A stretch of DNA of 64,000 nucleotides from Alkaliphilus oremlandii OhILAs (GCF_000018325.1 NC_009922.1:1426001-1490000), one strand, 5' to 3'. Counted from the first letter of the stretch, positions 34,992-44,728 are shown. Notes: generated from the sequence alone by a model not told the origin. Numbers and translations: made by a program.

Positions 34992-35963
34992 ATGGCAGAA
35001 AAATTAATAGAAGCTAGAAATCTGAAGAAATACTTCAATACAAAAAAAGGATTACTTCATGCAGTAGATGATGTAAACTTTTATATCAATAAAGGAGAAA
35101 CCCTAGGATTGGTTGGAGAATCCGGGTGCGGTAAATCAACTACAGGTAGAGTTGTATTAAGACTGCTAGAAGCAACGGATGGAGAAATTATATTCGAAGG
35201 CAAAGATATTTTGCAGTTCAATAAAGAACAAATGAGACAGATGAGACAAGAGATGCAGATTGTATTCCAAGACCCATTTGCATCACTCAACCCAAGAATG
35301 AGCCTTTCCGATATTATAGCAGAGCCATTGGTTGTAAACAAAGTATTTAAAGACAAAGCCGATATGCATAAGAGAGTAAGAGAGCTTATGGAAACCGTAG
35401 GTTTAGCAGAAAGATTAGCCAATGTATTCCCACACGAGTTAGATGGTGGAAGAAGACAAAGGATCGGTATTGCAAGAGCCTTGGCCCTAAAACCAAAATT
35501 TATCGTACAAGACGAGCCTGTATCTGCCTTAGACGTATCCATTCAAGCACAGATATTAAACCTGATGGATGACTTGCAAAAAGAAATGGGGCTGACCTAT
35601 TTATTCATATCCCATGACCTGAGCGTTGTAAAGCACGTAAGTGATAGAATTGCGGTAATGTATTTAGGAAAAATAGTGGAACTGACAGATTACAAAACCA
35701 TATTCAAGACACCGCAGCATCCATATACACAAGCGTTACTTTCGGCGATTCCAGTACCGCAAATCGATGTACAAAGAGACCGAATCCTTCTAGAAGGAGA
35801 CGTGCCAAGCCCAGTGAATCCAGCACCAGGCTGCCGTTTCTATGGAAGATGTAAGTACAGACAAGAAATTTGTAAACAAGAAATGCCAGAGCTAAAAAAT
35901 ATCGGTAATGAAACCTATGTAGCATGTCATTTTACTGGTAATTTAAAGCCTGCGAAAAAGTAG
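34992..35963 (+). CDS. oligopeptide ABC transporter ATPase (DppF type, operon 2)
   Basis: 323 residues. Walker A GESGCGKSTTGRVVL, Q-loop IVFQDPFASLNP, Walker B FIVQDEPVSALDVS. The ABC signature reads HELDGGRRQRIG rather than the usual FSGGQRQRIG: the key Ser is Asp. This variant occurs in some Firmicute and thermophile DppF homologues, so it is not evidence of inactivity. The tail CRFYGRCKYRQEIC closes the domain. Confidence 0.94.
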   Translation: MAEKLIEARNLKKYFNTKKGLLHAVDDVNFYINKGETLGLVGESGCGKSTTGRVVLRLLEATDGEIIFEGKDILQFNKEQMRQMRQEMQIVFQDPFASLNPRMSLSDIIAEPLVVNKVFKDKADMHKRVRELMETVGLAERLANVFPHELDGGRRQRIGIARALALKPKFIVQDEPVSALDVSIQAQILNLMDDLQKEMGLTYLFISHDLSVVKHVSDRIAVMYLGKIVELTDYKTIFKTPQHPYTQALLSAIPVPQIDVQRDRILLEGDVPSPVNPAPGCRFYGRCKYRQEICKQEMPELKNIGNETYVACHFTGNLKPAKK

Positions 35964-36341
35964 TCCTATAACGAATAGGAAAAGTTCTACTTATAAAGTA
36001 TTTTCGAAGGAGAATTTTACCGTAAATGAGTTTCAAAAAAGGCTTCCTTGTAACGCTTCTATAGAAGCCTTTTTTACAGCAAAATGTAATGAATAAAAAA
36101 TTCACCTTAGATTAAAGAATCTCTATTAGGGTATGATACTAATAGGCGTTGGATTTAATCTAATATAGGATAGATGTATTCTTGAAAAAGAAAAATTCAT
36201 CCGTCCTATATCATAGGTGGATTTTTATTTTCCCCATTTTAAATTTTAATTGAGGTTTAGAATGGAGCACATCATCAATGTTATGAGGTTGTACGGAGTA
36301 CGTATACTTTATAGAATAGAGGGAAGGTTGGGAGGCTTAAT
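35964..36341. other. intergenic region between opp operon 2 and the adenosyltransferase gene
   Basis: Contains the operon terminator (36035-36075) and weaker repeats: CCTAT/ATAGG around 35966 and 36213, and a hairpin-like ATTCATCC...GGTGGATTT near 36197-36228. No gene and no recognised riboswitch. Confidence 0.4.
36035..36075 (+). terminator. intrinsic terminator of opp operon 2
   Basis: 12-bp stem AAAAAAGGCTTC (36035-36046) / GAAGCCTTTTTT (36064-36075). Confidence 0.85.
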
Positions 36342-36872
36342 ATGAAAATATATACTAAAACAGGCGATCGTGGCGAAACGAGCTTATACGATGGAAAAAG
36401 AGTCAAAAAAGATGATATACGGGTGGAAAGCTATGGCACCATTGACGAATTAAACTCTGCGCTGGGCTTGGCGAGAAACTTTATAGAAGATCAAGAAATT
36501 GTGGAGATAATTTATGGCATACAGAGAGAGTTATTTAATGTTGCAGGTGAATTAGCCACAGAAAACACAGATAATTTTAAAGGGAAGGTTGATGAAACCC
36601 AGATTCAAGCTTTAGAAAAAATCATCGATGATTATTTAGAAAAAATGCCAAAAATGGATAAATTCATCATTCCAGGCTCAAATAAAGCTTCTGCTAGTTT
36701 ACATGTTGCTAGAACTGTATGTAGAAGAGCGGAACGACGGATATTAACTTTTAGTAGAGAAGAAGATGTTAGCCCTTTATTGATTAAATATGTAAATAGA
36801 TTATCAGATACCATCTATGCATTGGCAAGGTATTTGGAAAGCGATTTAAGATATGTAGATTTTAAAAAATAA
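36342..36872 (+). CDS. cob(I)alamin adenosyltransferase, PduO type
   Basis: 176 residues. N-terminal IYTKTGDRGETSLYDGKRVKKDD binds ATP; GTIDELNSALGLAR, the PGSNKASASLHVARTVCRRAER helix and YVNRLSDTIYALARYLE are family marks. It transfers the adenosyl group of ATP to cob(I)alamin. Together with the eroded corrin genes at 4.4-6.0 kb it suggests salvage of imported corrinoids. It is monocistronic, with a terminator following. Confidence 0.94.
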   Translation: MKIYTKTGDRGETSLYDGKRVKKDDIRVESYGTIDELNSALGLARNFIEDQEIVEIIYGIQRELFNVAGELATENTDNFKGKVDETQIQALEKIIDDYLEKMPKMDKFIIPGSNKASASLHVARTVCRRAERRILTFSREEDVSPLLIKYVNRLSDTIYALARYLESDLRYVDFKK

Positions 36873-36944
36873 ATGACAATCTAAATGCGAATATTCATAT
36901 AAAATTTATAAAAAACATTCAGAAAAATAGAATACTGTGTTATA

Positions 36945-36985
36945 ATTGAGGAAATTGCATGACCTATAATTTCCTCAATTTTTTT
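36945..36985 (+). terminator. intrinsic terminator after the adenosyltransferase gene
   Basis: Perfect 12-bp stem ATTGAGGAAATT (36945-36956) / AATTTCCTCAAT (36968-36979) followed by T7. Confidence 0.9.
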
Positions 36986-37050
36986 GTGGAATAAAAACAA
37001 TAAAGTATTTTTAAGTAAATTTTACTTTGAAAAATAGAAAGGGTGGTTAT

Positions 37051-37593
37051 ATGTATAATGATGTAGAAGAAGTGTTATTTTCTAAGGAAGACATCGCAAA
37101 GAAAGTGAAAGAATTAGGGGAGATAATCTCTAAGGATTATAAAGAAAATGATGATTTGGTAATCATAGGCGTACTAAAGGGAGCCAATGTATTTATGGCA
37201 GATTTAATGCGTGAGATTACAATCCCTGTATATATTGATTTTATGGCTGTATCCAGCTATGGATACTCTACAGAGAGCTCTGGTATTGTAAGAATATTAA
37301 AGGATTTAGATTTAGAGATCGAAGGAAAACATGTACTTATTATTGAAGACATCATAGACACAGGATTAACGCTGAAATATTTAACAGATAATTTAAAATC
37401 AAGAAATACGAAAAGTGTGAAGATCTGTACATTGCTAGATAAACCTGTCAGAAGAAAATGTGACTTAAAAGTAGATTATATGGGATTTGAAATTCCTGAC
37501 AAGTTTATTGTTGGCTATGGAATTGATTATGGGGAGCGTTATAGAAACCTACCTTACGTAGCTTCTTTAAAGCCAGAGGTATACAACAAATAA
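37051..37593 (+). CDS. hpt: hypoxanthine-guanine phosphoribosyltransferase
   Basis: 180 residues from ATG 37051 (RBS AAAGGGTGG; the frame from 37027 is an extension). PRPP-binding motif VLIIEDIIDTGLTLKYL, the DDLVIIGVLKGANVFMADL loop, FMAVSSYGYSTESSG, and YVGFEIPD-like YMGFEIPDKFIVGYGIDY near the end. It salvages hypoxanthine and guanine to IMP and GMP. Confidence 0.95.
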   Translation: MYNDVEEVLFSKEDIAKKVKELGEIISKDYKENDDLVIIGVLKGANVFMADLMREITIPVYIDFMAVSSYGYSTESSGIVRILKDLDLEIEGKHVLIIEDIIDTGLTLKYLTDNLKSRNTKSVKICTLLDKPVRRKCDLKVDYMGFEIPDKFIVGYGIDYGERYRNLPYVASLKPEVYNK

Positions 37594-37658
37594 ATTGGTA
37601 AAAAGATGCGATTAAATCTTATAACCTGAATAGAAAGTCAAAGATATATTCATAATAT

Positions 37659-37692
37659 AAGAAAAGCTCCTAAAAACGCTGAAGCTTTTCTT
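37659..37692 (+). terminator. hairpin after hpt
   Basis: 10-bp stem AAGAAAAGCT / AGCTTTTCTT with a 14-nt loop. The T-content of the 3' arm suggests termination. Confidence 0.6.
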
Positions 37693-37739
37693 GAACTTTA
37701 CTATGGGTATCCATCAAATTTATTCAAGGAGGATTTAAT

Positions 37740-37910
37740 ATGCAAAACACAAATTTTGAAGATATAAAATCTAGATTTATTAATGCGGACCTAGATGAGA
37801 AAATTGAGATTTATACCACGACTTCGGGGCTTACAGTTGACCAGTTTAAAGAACTTTTAAAGCATTTTCCACTACAACATCTAGATAAATTAGAAAAAGC
37901 CATGGCTTAA
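37740..37910 (+). CDS. small protein of unknown function (56 residues)
   Basis: ATG 37740 follows AAGGAGGA by 6 nt, and a strong terminator begins 8 nt after the stop, so this is a complete single-gene unit. The peptide (MQNTNFEDIKSRFINAD...) is acidic, soluble and predicted helical, with a repeated LDK-type tail (LDKLEKAMA). No family recognised. Confidence 0.75.
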   Translation: MQNTNFEDIKSRFINADLDEKIEIYTTTSGLTVDQFKELLKHFPLQHLDKLEKAMA

Positions 37911-37917
37911 AAATTAT

Positions 37918-37955
37918 AAAGGCCCTCTATGAATTTCTATAGGGGGCCTTTATTT
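37918..37955 (+). terminator. intrinsic terminator of the 56-residue gene
   Basis: 13-bp stem AAAGGCCCTCTAT / ATAGGGGGCCTTT with one wobble, followed by ATTTT. Confidence 0.85.
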
Positions 37956-38080
37956 TGAGTATTTGAAATTGTACCCACAATAAAGAATCAGCTTTATTTC
38001 GGAATAAATTGACTATTAATGGAAAAAATACAAATAGTATTGCCATCGTTATTCAATTTCAAATATATAGGAGGAAAAAA

Positions 38081-39076
38081 ATGAAAAAAATAGATTCTTT
38101 TTTTAAGTTCATAAGCAGCCAATTGAAAGGAAGTAACCGTAGTAGAGGGAATAGCTTAAGATTTAGAAATTATTATCTTAGTGTGAAAGATGACAAAAGG
38201 AATAATGTAGCAAAGATAGTTGATTATTCTATGTGGAGAATATGCCTGTTCTTTCTTATGTTCATATATATATATTCCAAAATAAATAAACTGTCCATAT
38301 CTATTTTGATTTCAACATTTAGCTTTATTCTTGTACACAAAATAGCCATAAAAGGTCGGGAACATAAATTTCAACAAATGAAGGAACAGAAAAGACGCTA
38401 TATCGGCAGTCAAAAAGTTTATAATGAAATTATGAACAAAACCACAGATGAAATGAAGGTGTATATCAAAAAAGTATTCGGTGTTATGGGCTTCACTGAA
38501 TTGAATTTTAAAAAGGTAGATCAGCGTCATATATTATTAAACTCTGTATACAAAGAAGAGAAAATTATGTTATTATTTAATATATATAAAAATGATCTCG
38601 ACGTAGAACTGAAAGAAGTGAAAGAGTTCATCGATGGTATGAGTGATAGCGGTATAAAAAAAGGAATACTGATTACAACTTCTGATTTTACAAAGGATAG
38701 TTACAACTATATTAAAAACTTTAACGAAAACTACTCTATATTATTATTAAATAAAGATAAATTTTTAAAAATTATTGAAAATAGAGGATTATTTCCAACT
38801 GGTGAAGAAATTGATGAGATGATAGAGAGCAAGATTAGCAAGAGGCATAAAAATTGGGATAAATATAAGAAAGCCGCTATGTCTAAAGGTAAAGTAAAAA
38901 GCTATATTGCTTTGAGTATCTATTTGATAATAGCTGCTTGGTATACAACTTTTACTGTATATTATATGGTGATTTCAGGTTTAATATTGGCTTTTGCGGT
39001 CATTACTTTTTTATTGAATAGAAGAGAAGAGGAAGAGGACACCATTGATTTTGAAAAGCTATTAAATGATATGTAG
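38081..39076 (+). CDS. membrane-anchored Mrr-like restriction endonuclease-fold protein
   Basis: 331 residues from ATG 38081 (AGGAGG 6 nt before). Two N-terminal membrane segments (ICLFFLMFIYIYSK; ISILISTFSFILVHK) and two near the C-terminus. Between them is a soluble domain with FGVMGFTELNFKKVDQRHILL, EEKIMLLFNIYK and GIKKGILITTSDFTKDSYNYIKNF, resembling the Mrr_cat fold in which VTTSxFT follows the catalytic strand. The usual D...QAK catalytic line is not clear, so nuclease activity is uncertain. It is followed 24 nt later by the phosphatase gene. Confidence 0.55.
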   Translation: MKKIDSFFKFISSQLKGSNRSRGNSLRFRNYYLSVKDDKRNNVAKIVDYSMWRICLFFLMFIYIYSKINKLSISILISTFSFILVHKIAIKGREHKFQQMKEQKRRYIGSQKVYNEIMNKTTDEMKVYIKKVFGVMGFTELNFKKVDQRHILLNSVYKEEKIMLLFNIYKNDLDVELKEVKEFIDGMSDSGIKKGILITTSDFTKDSYNYIKNFNENYSILLLNKDKFLKIIENRGLFPTGEEIDEMIESKISKRHKNWDKYKKAAMSKGKVKSYIALSIYLIIAAWYTTFTVYYMVISGLILAFAVITFLLNRREEEEDTIDFEKLLNDM

Positions 39077-39100
39077 GCCGATTAAAAGGGGGGATATGCT

Positions 39101-40895
39101 ATGACATATAGCGATGGTAAAATAAAAGCATTGGTTGATATTTCTACCATGGTGACTAGTACAGACAATTTTTTTAAAATAAAGGACGATATTATAAGGA
39201 GAATGTTGGAAGTAATTTTCCCTGCGAAAGCCTGCGTAAATTTATTTACCGATGACTATAAACATGCACACTTAGTTTGTTCTGCAAGCTTAGACTTTAT
39301 TCCCGTTTACTTTAATGTAAACAAAAAAGAGGGCAAGAAGATTCCATTTGAAACGTACCCACCCTATATCCACGAAGCGATCAACGAAAAGAAAATGGTA
39401 TGGGTCAAGGATATCTATAAGGATGAACGATCCAGGGATGAAATATTCTTGGCAAAGAATGAAGGATATCAATCTCGTATTGTTTTCCCCCTCATATCCA
39501 ATAGTAACGTTATAGGATTTATGACTTGCTTTTTAATTGATGAAAGTGATAAATATAGTGATAGTGATGTGGACTTTATTGCTTCTGTAGCATCTTTGAT
39601 CGGATTGTCCATTGAAATTACAAAACGCAAAAAGGAATCTGACTTTATCATTAAGAAATTAAGAGGTTCTTTAAACCTGATAAATAAAGCTGTAGATGAG
39701 CTTTATACAAATTTTAACTTAAGTACGTTTCTTCAATTATTAAGTAAACAGATTAAGAATATTACCTTTAGTGAATCCGCTATTATTGTGATGAAGGATG
39801 TTAATAAGAATATTTACTACGAAAGTATTCATGGAGAAAATGCAGATTTAAAAAGAATTGTAGAAGAGATTCATCTGCAGTTGAAAGAAGAAAAAAAGAC
39901 ATCGGTGAATGCAAAATATTTTACTAAGGATGATATCCTTAACATTAATGAACACTATGGTATTGATAGTATGCTCTATCATAACTTGGTGATTGAAGGA
40001 GAAGCCGTGGGTTATATTGCTGTGGCAAATGCAATCAAATATAACGATGAAGATTTAAAAATACTGAATATATTTGCATCTCAAATCATATTTGCAATTG
40101 AACGATATAAAACTTCTGAAAAGTTATTTGAACATAAAATGATGGAAAAAGAATTAGAGCTTGTGCAAGAAAAGCAGTTATTAATAATGCCAAATAATAA
40201 TATTCTGTTGCCAAACAAAACAAAGATATCCTATTATTTCTATCCGACGGCTAATTTAGGTGGAGACTTTTGTGATATTTTCTTTATTAATGAACACGCC
40301 CTATGTATTTTTGTAGCCGATGTTATGGGGCATAGTATTTTAGCCAACTATTTTTCTGCCATGATTAAGGGTGCCCTAAAATCTTGTATCGACGAGGAAA
40401 AAAGTGCTGGAGAAATTCTGACGATCATCAATCATAATTTATATGAGGATTTTAATTCTCTAGATATCTATGCTACGGTAAGACTGGCCATTGTTGATAT
40501 TAATTAATAATAATCGAACGAATATTGCAAATGGTGGTCATCATTTTCCAATCGGTATAAAAAAAGTTGGTGATGCCATTATAGCGGAAGAGATCGTACA
40601 TAACAGAGGTCTACCATTGGGAATTTTCCATGATACAAAATATGAGGATGATTACTATGATGTGTGGGAATATGAATTGGTTTGTATATTTACAGATGGT
40701 ATCATTGAAGCCTATGGCGCTGAGGGAGAAATGTTTGGCGTTGAAAGACTGAAGGAAATTTTAGTGGAGAACTATGACAAAGATAACGATGAAATCAATA
40801 GCAAGGTCAGAGAGGCGCTATTAAACCATACCAATCAATCGGAACCTACGGATGATATGATGCTGATTATATTGAACAATATCAGAAGTGCATAA
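39101..40895 (+). pseudogene. GAF-domain SpoIIE/RsbU-type serine phosphatase, interrupted by a frameshift
   Basis: The first frame (39101-40507, 468 codons) holds one or two GAF domains (~res 10-340), a coiled linker (EHKMMEKELELVQEKQLLI) and the start of a PP2C/SpoIIE domain (YPTANLGGDFCDIFFI, VADVMGHS). It stops at ATVRLAIVDIN. The rest of the same domain is in another frame from about 40497 (NNNRTNIANGGHHFPIG; CIFTDGIIEAYGA; TDDMMLIIL) to 40895. The break lies in the AT-rich repeat ATTAATTAATAATAAT (about 40498-40513). A 4-nt slip or single-base change would restore one ~597-residue protein. It would act in stress or sporulation anti-anti-sigma signalling. Confidence 0.85.
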
Positions 40896-40919
40896 AGAGA
40901 GGACAGCCCCTCTCTTTTC
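40894..40919 (+). terminator. intrinsic terminator after the phosphatase gene
   Basis: 9-bp stem AAAGAGAGG / CCTCTCTTT with a 6-nt loop and TTTTC tail, overlapping the stop codon region. Confidence 0.8.
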
Positions 40920-40982
40920 TATATGTAGAGACTGGATTTTCATATATGGGCTGAATTTTTATTGCTTGAGGGAGGAGAATAC

Positions 40983-42137
40983 ATGCTTAGATATTTGTCT
41001 GCAGGAGAGTCCCATGGGAAGGGATTGATTGCAATTATTGAAGGATTGCCTTCGAATATTCCAATGGATATAAATCGGATCAATGCAGATTTAGGGCGAA
41101 GGCAGCAAGGCTTTGGCCGAGGAAATCGAATGAAAATAGAGAAGGACCGTGTTGAAATTCTATCGGGGGTGCGAGATGGAAAAACCTTAGGTACACCTTT
41201 AACGTTAATGATCGAAAACCTTGATTATAAAAACTGGACCTCAATTATGAGTGTTGAAAAACTAGAGAAACAGAATATCATTGTAGAGCCTCGCCCAGGT
41301 CATGGCGATTTGGTTGGATCTCTAAAGTACAATCATAAGGATATCCGAAATGTCATTGAACGGACAAGTGCCAGAGATACAGCGATCCGAACAGCAATTG
41401 GTGCGGTTGTAAAGCAGTTTTTATCCATATTTGATATTGAGATCCTAAGTCATGTAATATCCATCGGAAGAGCGCACTATGTGCCTTTTGTAGAAGATCT
41501 ATTTCAATATAAAAGCCAGATAGAAGCATCTCCCGTTCGATGTCTCAATCCGACCATAGAAGAAAGAATGATGGGGGAGATTCAAAGGGCGAAGGAAACG
41601 GGCGATTCTTTGGGCGGAGTATTTGAGGTAATCGTAAGAAATGTTCCCATTGGTATTGGAAGCTATGCCCACTTTGATAGAAAATTAGATGGCATCTTAG
41701 CCCAAGGTCTTATGAGCTTACAGGCCATTAAGGCTGTTGAGATTGGCAATGGAATTGAAGGAAGCAGCAAAATGGGGTCTCAGTTCCATGACGAAATAAA
41801 ATATTCTGAAGCCAAGGGATATTATCACGATACAAATCGAGCCGGTGGAATAGAGGCAGGTGTTAGCAATGGAGAAGACATCCTCATCAGAGGATACATG
41901 AAACCAATTCCCACGCTGATGAAGCCGCTAAAAACGGTGGATATGGGCACGAAGGAAGTGAAGGAAGCCATCATAGAAAGAAGTGATAACTGTGCAGTTC
42001 CTTCGGCAGCTGTAGTCGCTGAGGGTATATGTGCCTTTGCCATCGCCAAGGAATTTTTAGAGAAATTTCGTGGCGATAGTATTGAAGAAGTTGAGTGGAA
42101 TTACGAAAGATATATGAATTATTTAAGGAGCAGATAG
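40983..42137 (+). CDS. aroC: chorismate synthase
   Basis: 384 residues from ATG 40983 (GGGAGGAG site). Signatures LSAGESHGKGLIAIIEGLP, GRRQQGFGRGNRM, RPGHGDLVGSLKY, and ERTSARDTAIRTAIGAV. It converts EPSP to chorismate with reduced FMN as cofactor. It leads the aroC-aroB-aroA operon; aroB begins 1 nt after its stop. Confidence 0.97.
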   Translation: MLRYLSAGESHGKGLIAIIEGLPSNIPMDINRINADLGRRQQGFGRGNRMKIEKDRVEILSGVRDGKTLGTPLTLMIENLDYKNWTSIMSVEKLEKQNIIVEPRPGHGDLVGSLKYNHKDIRNVIERTSARDTAIRTAIGAVVKQFLSIFDIEILSHVISIGRAHYVPFVEDLFQYKSQIEASPVRCLNPTIEERMMGEIQRAKETGDSLGGVFEVIVRNVPIGIGSYAHFDRKLDGILAQGLMSLQAIKAVEIGNGIEGSSKMGSQFHDEIKYSEAKGYYHDTNRAGGIEAGVSNGEDILIRGYMKPIPTLMKPLKTVDMGTKEVKEAIIERSDNCAVPSAAVVAEGICAFAIAKEFLEKFRGDSIEEVEWNYERYMNYLRSR

Positions 42138-42138
42138 T

Positions 42139-43230
42139 ATGCTGGAAACAAAGATAAATCTAGGGAAAGTCACCTATCCTTTATATATGGGAAGAAATTT
42201 ATTAGACAATTTGGATGTTTTAATAGAGGATCACATTGAAGGAAAAACTGTATTTTTACTTACAGAAGATAATGTTTTTAAATATTACGGCAATCCATTG
42301 CTCGAAAAACTTAAATCGAGTAGATTCAAATACCATATTATTGAATCTGGAGAAACGAGCAAATCCATAGATACCTATGGGGAAATTATCCATGAGCTTA
42401 CGGAAAACAAACAGGATCGGGATACCATTATTCTTGCTTTGGGTGGTGGTGTTATTGGTGATTTGGGTGGATTTGTAGCCTCTACCTATATGAGGGGGGT
42501 TGATTTAATCCATATTCCTACCACACTTTTAGCTCAGATTGATAGCAGCATTGGAGGAAAAACTGGCATAAATTTTGGTGCAATTAAAAATTTACTAGGT
42601 ACATTTTACCATCCTAGGGCTGTCTATATGGACCTATCTACCTTGGACACATTGCCCAAAAGAGAATATATTGCCGCATTTGGAGAAATAATAAAATACG
42701 GCTTAATCGGTGATTATGACTTGTTACTAGATTTAGATCAACATCATAGGGCATATTTGGATAGAACGAGAAGTGTGGATGATTTAATATTGAAATGTAT
42801 TCGAATGAAAGAAAACATTGTATTAAAAGATGAAAGAGATTCTGGAATGAGACAGGTGTTAAATCTAGGCCATACCTTCGCTCATGGCTTAGAATCTTCT
42901 ACAAATTTTCAAAAATTTCTTCATGGAGAAGCGGTAGCTCTAGGATTAATTTTTGCCAGTAACCTATCCCTGAAATTGAAATTTATCGCTGAAGAATATC
43001 ATCAGTTTGTAAATCAATTGATATATAAATATTTTTCTGATCGATATATTTTGCAATTGGATACGGAAGGTATAGTGGAGGCCATGACTATGGATAAAAA
43101 AAATAAAGAACATCGTATTACTTTCATACTGCCTGTAGATAAAGAGAAGGTAGAGATATTTAAAAATATACCCATAGAAATAGTGGAAGAATCTTTGGAG
43201 GAAATAAAGTATGGATTTCGTTGTAAATAA
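42139..43230 (+). CDS. aroB: 3-dehydroquinate synthase
   Basis: 363 residues. NAD- and metal-dependent cyclase of the shikimate pathway: ALGGGVIGDLGGFVASTYMRG, PTTLLAQIDSSIGGKTGINFG, GEIIKYG, LNLGHTFAHGLE, and HGEAVALGL. Overlaps aroA by 20 nt, indicating coupled translation. Confidence 0.97.
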   Translation: MLETKINLGKVTYPLYMGRNLLDNLDVLIEDHIEGKTVFLLTEDNVFKYYGNPLLEKLKSSRFKYHIIESGETSKSIDTYGEIIHELTENKQDRDTIILALGGGVIGDLGGFVASTYMRGVDLIHIPTTLLAQIDSSIGGKTGINFGAIKNLLGTFYHPRAVYMDLSTLDTLPKREYIAAFGEIIKYGLIGDYDLLLDLDQHHRAYLDRTRSVDDLILKCIRMKENIVLKDERDSGMRQVLNLGHTFAHGLESSTNFQKFLHGEAVALGLIFASNLSLKLKFIAEEYHQFVNQLIYKYFSDRYILQLDTEGIVEAMTMDKKNKEHRITFILPVDKEKVEIFKNIPIEIVEESLEEIKYGFRCK

Positions 43231-44494
43231 GATAGAAGCCATCAGCGGTAGCGTTAAAGTTCCAGGAGACAAATCAATTTCACACAGGAGTATCATTCTT
43301 GGAAGCATCAGTAAAGGGACAACCTACGTCCGAGATATCCTATTATCGGAGGATGTCCAACGAACCATAGGCTTTTTTAAAAAGCTAGGGGTATCCATAG
43401 AGCAGAAAAATAAGGTCATAGCCCTTAAGGGAATGGCGATTGAAGATTTTAGACCATATACACAGGAATTGGACATGGGCAATTCTGGCACGTCGGCTCG
43501 ATTGCTATTGGGACTAATCAGTGGTAGCCCTCACGCCTATGTACTGAATGGTGATCCTTTTCTAAAAAAAAGACCAATGAAAAGAGTCACAAAACCCTTA
43601 GAACAAATGGGCGCTCATATTGAATATTTAGAAAGAGAAGACCTGCTACCGATTAAAATTAAGGGTGGTAATCTCCGGGGAATTCATTACAAACTTCCTG
43701 TAGCCAGTGCACAGATTAAATCCGCTCTCATTTTAGCAGGGCTGCACTGTAGTGGAAAAACGGTAATAGAAGAGCCCGTTGCAACGCGAGATCATACAGA
43801 AATCATGATCCAACATTTCGGCGGTACAGTAGAAAAAAATAATCATTTCATTCAAATAAAAGGTAATCAGAGATTATTAGCCAATGAAGTCCTGGTTCCA
43901 GGAGATATTTCATCTGCAGCCTTTTTATTGGTATTATCAGCCATTGTACCTAAGGCAGAGTTGATGATTGAAGATGTCGGGTTAAATCCTACCAGAAGTG
44001 GTATCCTTCATGTACTAGAATCCATGGGTGCTCGTATGGAGATCCTAGAAGAACGTGTCGTCAATGGAGAACGGGTTGGAAACATCTTAATTCGCCACAG
44101 TTGCTTAAAGGCAGTAACTATAGAAGGCGATATTATTCCGACTTTAATCGACGAGATACCAATTTTAGCAGTGGCTGCGACCCAAGCAGAAGGTATTACT
44201 GTAATCAGAGATGCTCAGGAGCTGAAAGTAAAAGAGTCCAATCGAATCGATACGGTAGTATCACAACTGAAAAAGATGGGTGCAAACATAGAAGCAAGCC
44301 ACGATGGTATGATCATACAAGGACCTACAAAGCTGAAAGGTGCAACCATTGATAGTGAATTTGACCATAGAATTGCCATGGCATTTGCCGTTGCAGGAAT
44401 GGTGGCTGAAGGAGAAACCAAAATTCTAAAATCTGAATGCATTGCCGTATCCTTTCCTGAATTCACGGAGATCTTAAAGAAAATATCCAAATAA
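43211..44494 (+). CDS. aroA: 3-phosphoshikimate 1-carboxyvinyltransferase (EPSP synthase)
   Basis: 427 residues. PGDKSISHRSIILGSIS, NSGTSARLLLGLISG, KKRPMKRVTKPLEQMGA, VKESNRIDTVVSQL, and EFDHRIAMAFAVAGM. The active-site region matches class II-like Firmicute enzymes. TTGGAGG lies before ATG 43211, inside aroB. Confidence 0.97.
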   Translation: MDFVVNKIEAISGSVKVPGDKSISHRSIILGSISKGTTYVRDILLSEDVQRTIGFFKKLGVSIEQKNKVIALKGMAIEDFRPYTQELDMGNSGTSARLLLGLISGSPHAYVLNGDPFLKKRPMKRVTKPLEQMGAHIEYLEREDLLPIKIKGGNLRGIHYKLPVASAQIKSALILAGLHCSGKTVIEEPVATRDHTEIMIQHFGGTVEKNNHFIQIKGNQRLLANEVLVPGDISSAAFLLVLSAIVPKAELMIEDVGLNPTRSGILHVLESMGARMEILEERVVNGERVGNILIRHSCLKAVTIEGDIIPTLIDEIPILAVAATQAEGITVIRDAQELKVKESNRIDTVVSQLKKMGANIEASHDGMIIQGPTKLKGATIDSEFDHRIAMAFAVAGMVAEGETKILKSECIAVSFPEFTEILKKISK

Positions 44495-44622
44495 GCTTTA
44501 TACATAGATGCCATAACCTAGATCATGTGCGCCATATTGCCCTTTGTTGAAAAATTGACTATAAATATATTATGTAAACTAAAACGAATAAGTTAAGTTT
44601 TCTGTGAAGAATAAAAGGATGT

Positions 44623-44651
44623 TTGATTTTTAACGGAAAACCACGTATAAT
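44623..44651 (+). promoter_or_regulatory. sigma-A promoter of pduL-deoC
   Basis: TTGATT (44623-44628), 17-bp spacer, TATAAT (44646-44651). Confidence 0.75.
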
Positions 44652-44728
44652 AATATTGTATACAAAGTTTATTTTATTTTACATAGACTAAGGTCTGTAC
44701 ATATATGAAAATAAAGGGAGGATTTATG

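Noticed and set aside
36035..36075. 12-codon ORF MSFKKGFLVTLL with GAAGGAG ahead.
   Set aside because: It coincides with the opp operon 2 terminator stem; a chance frame.
36918..36946. TTCAGA-17-TATAAT upstream of hpt.
   Set aside because: The -10 overlaps the stem of the adenosyltransferase terminator and the -35 is poor, so it is not listed as a promoter.
44101..44352. 83-codon plus-strand ORF inside aroA.
   Set aside because: Shadow of the EPSP synthase frame, with highly biased composition and no independent RBS.
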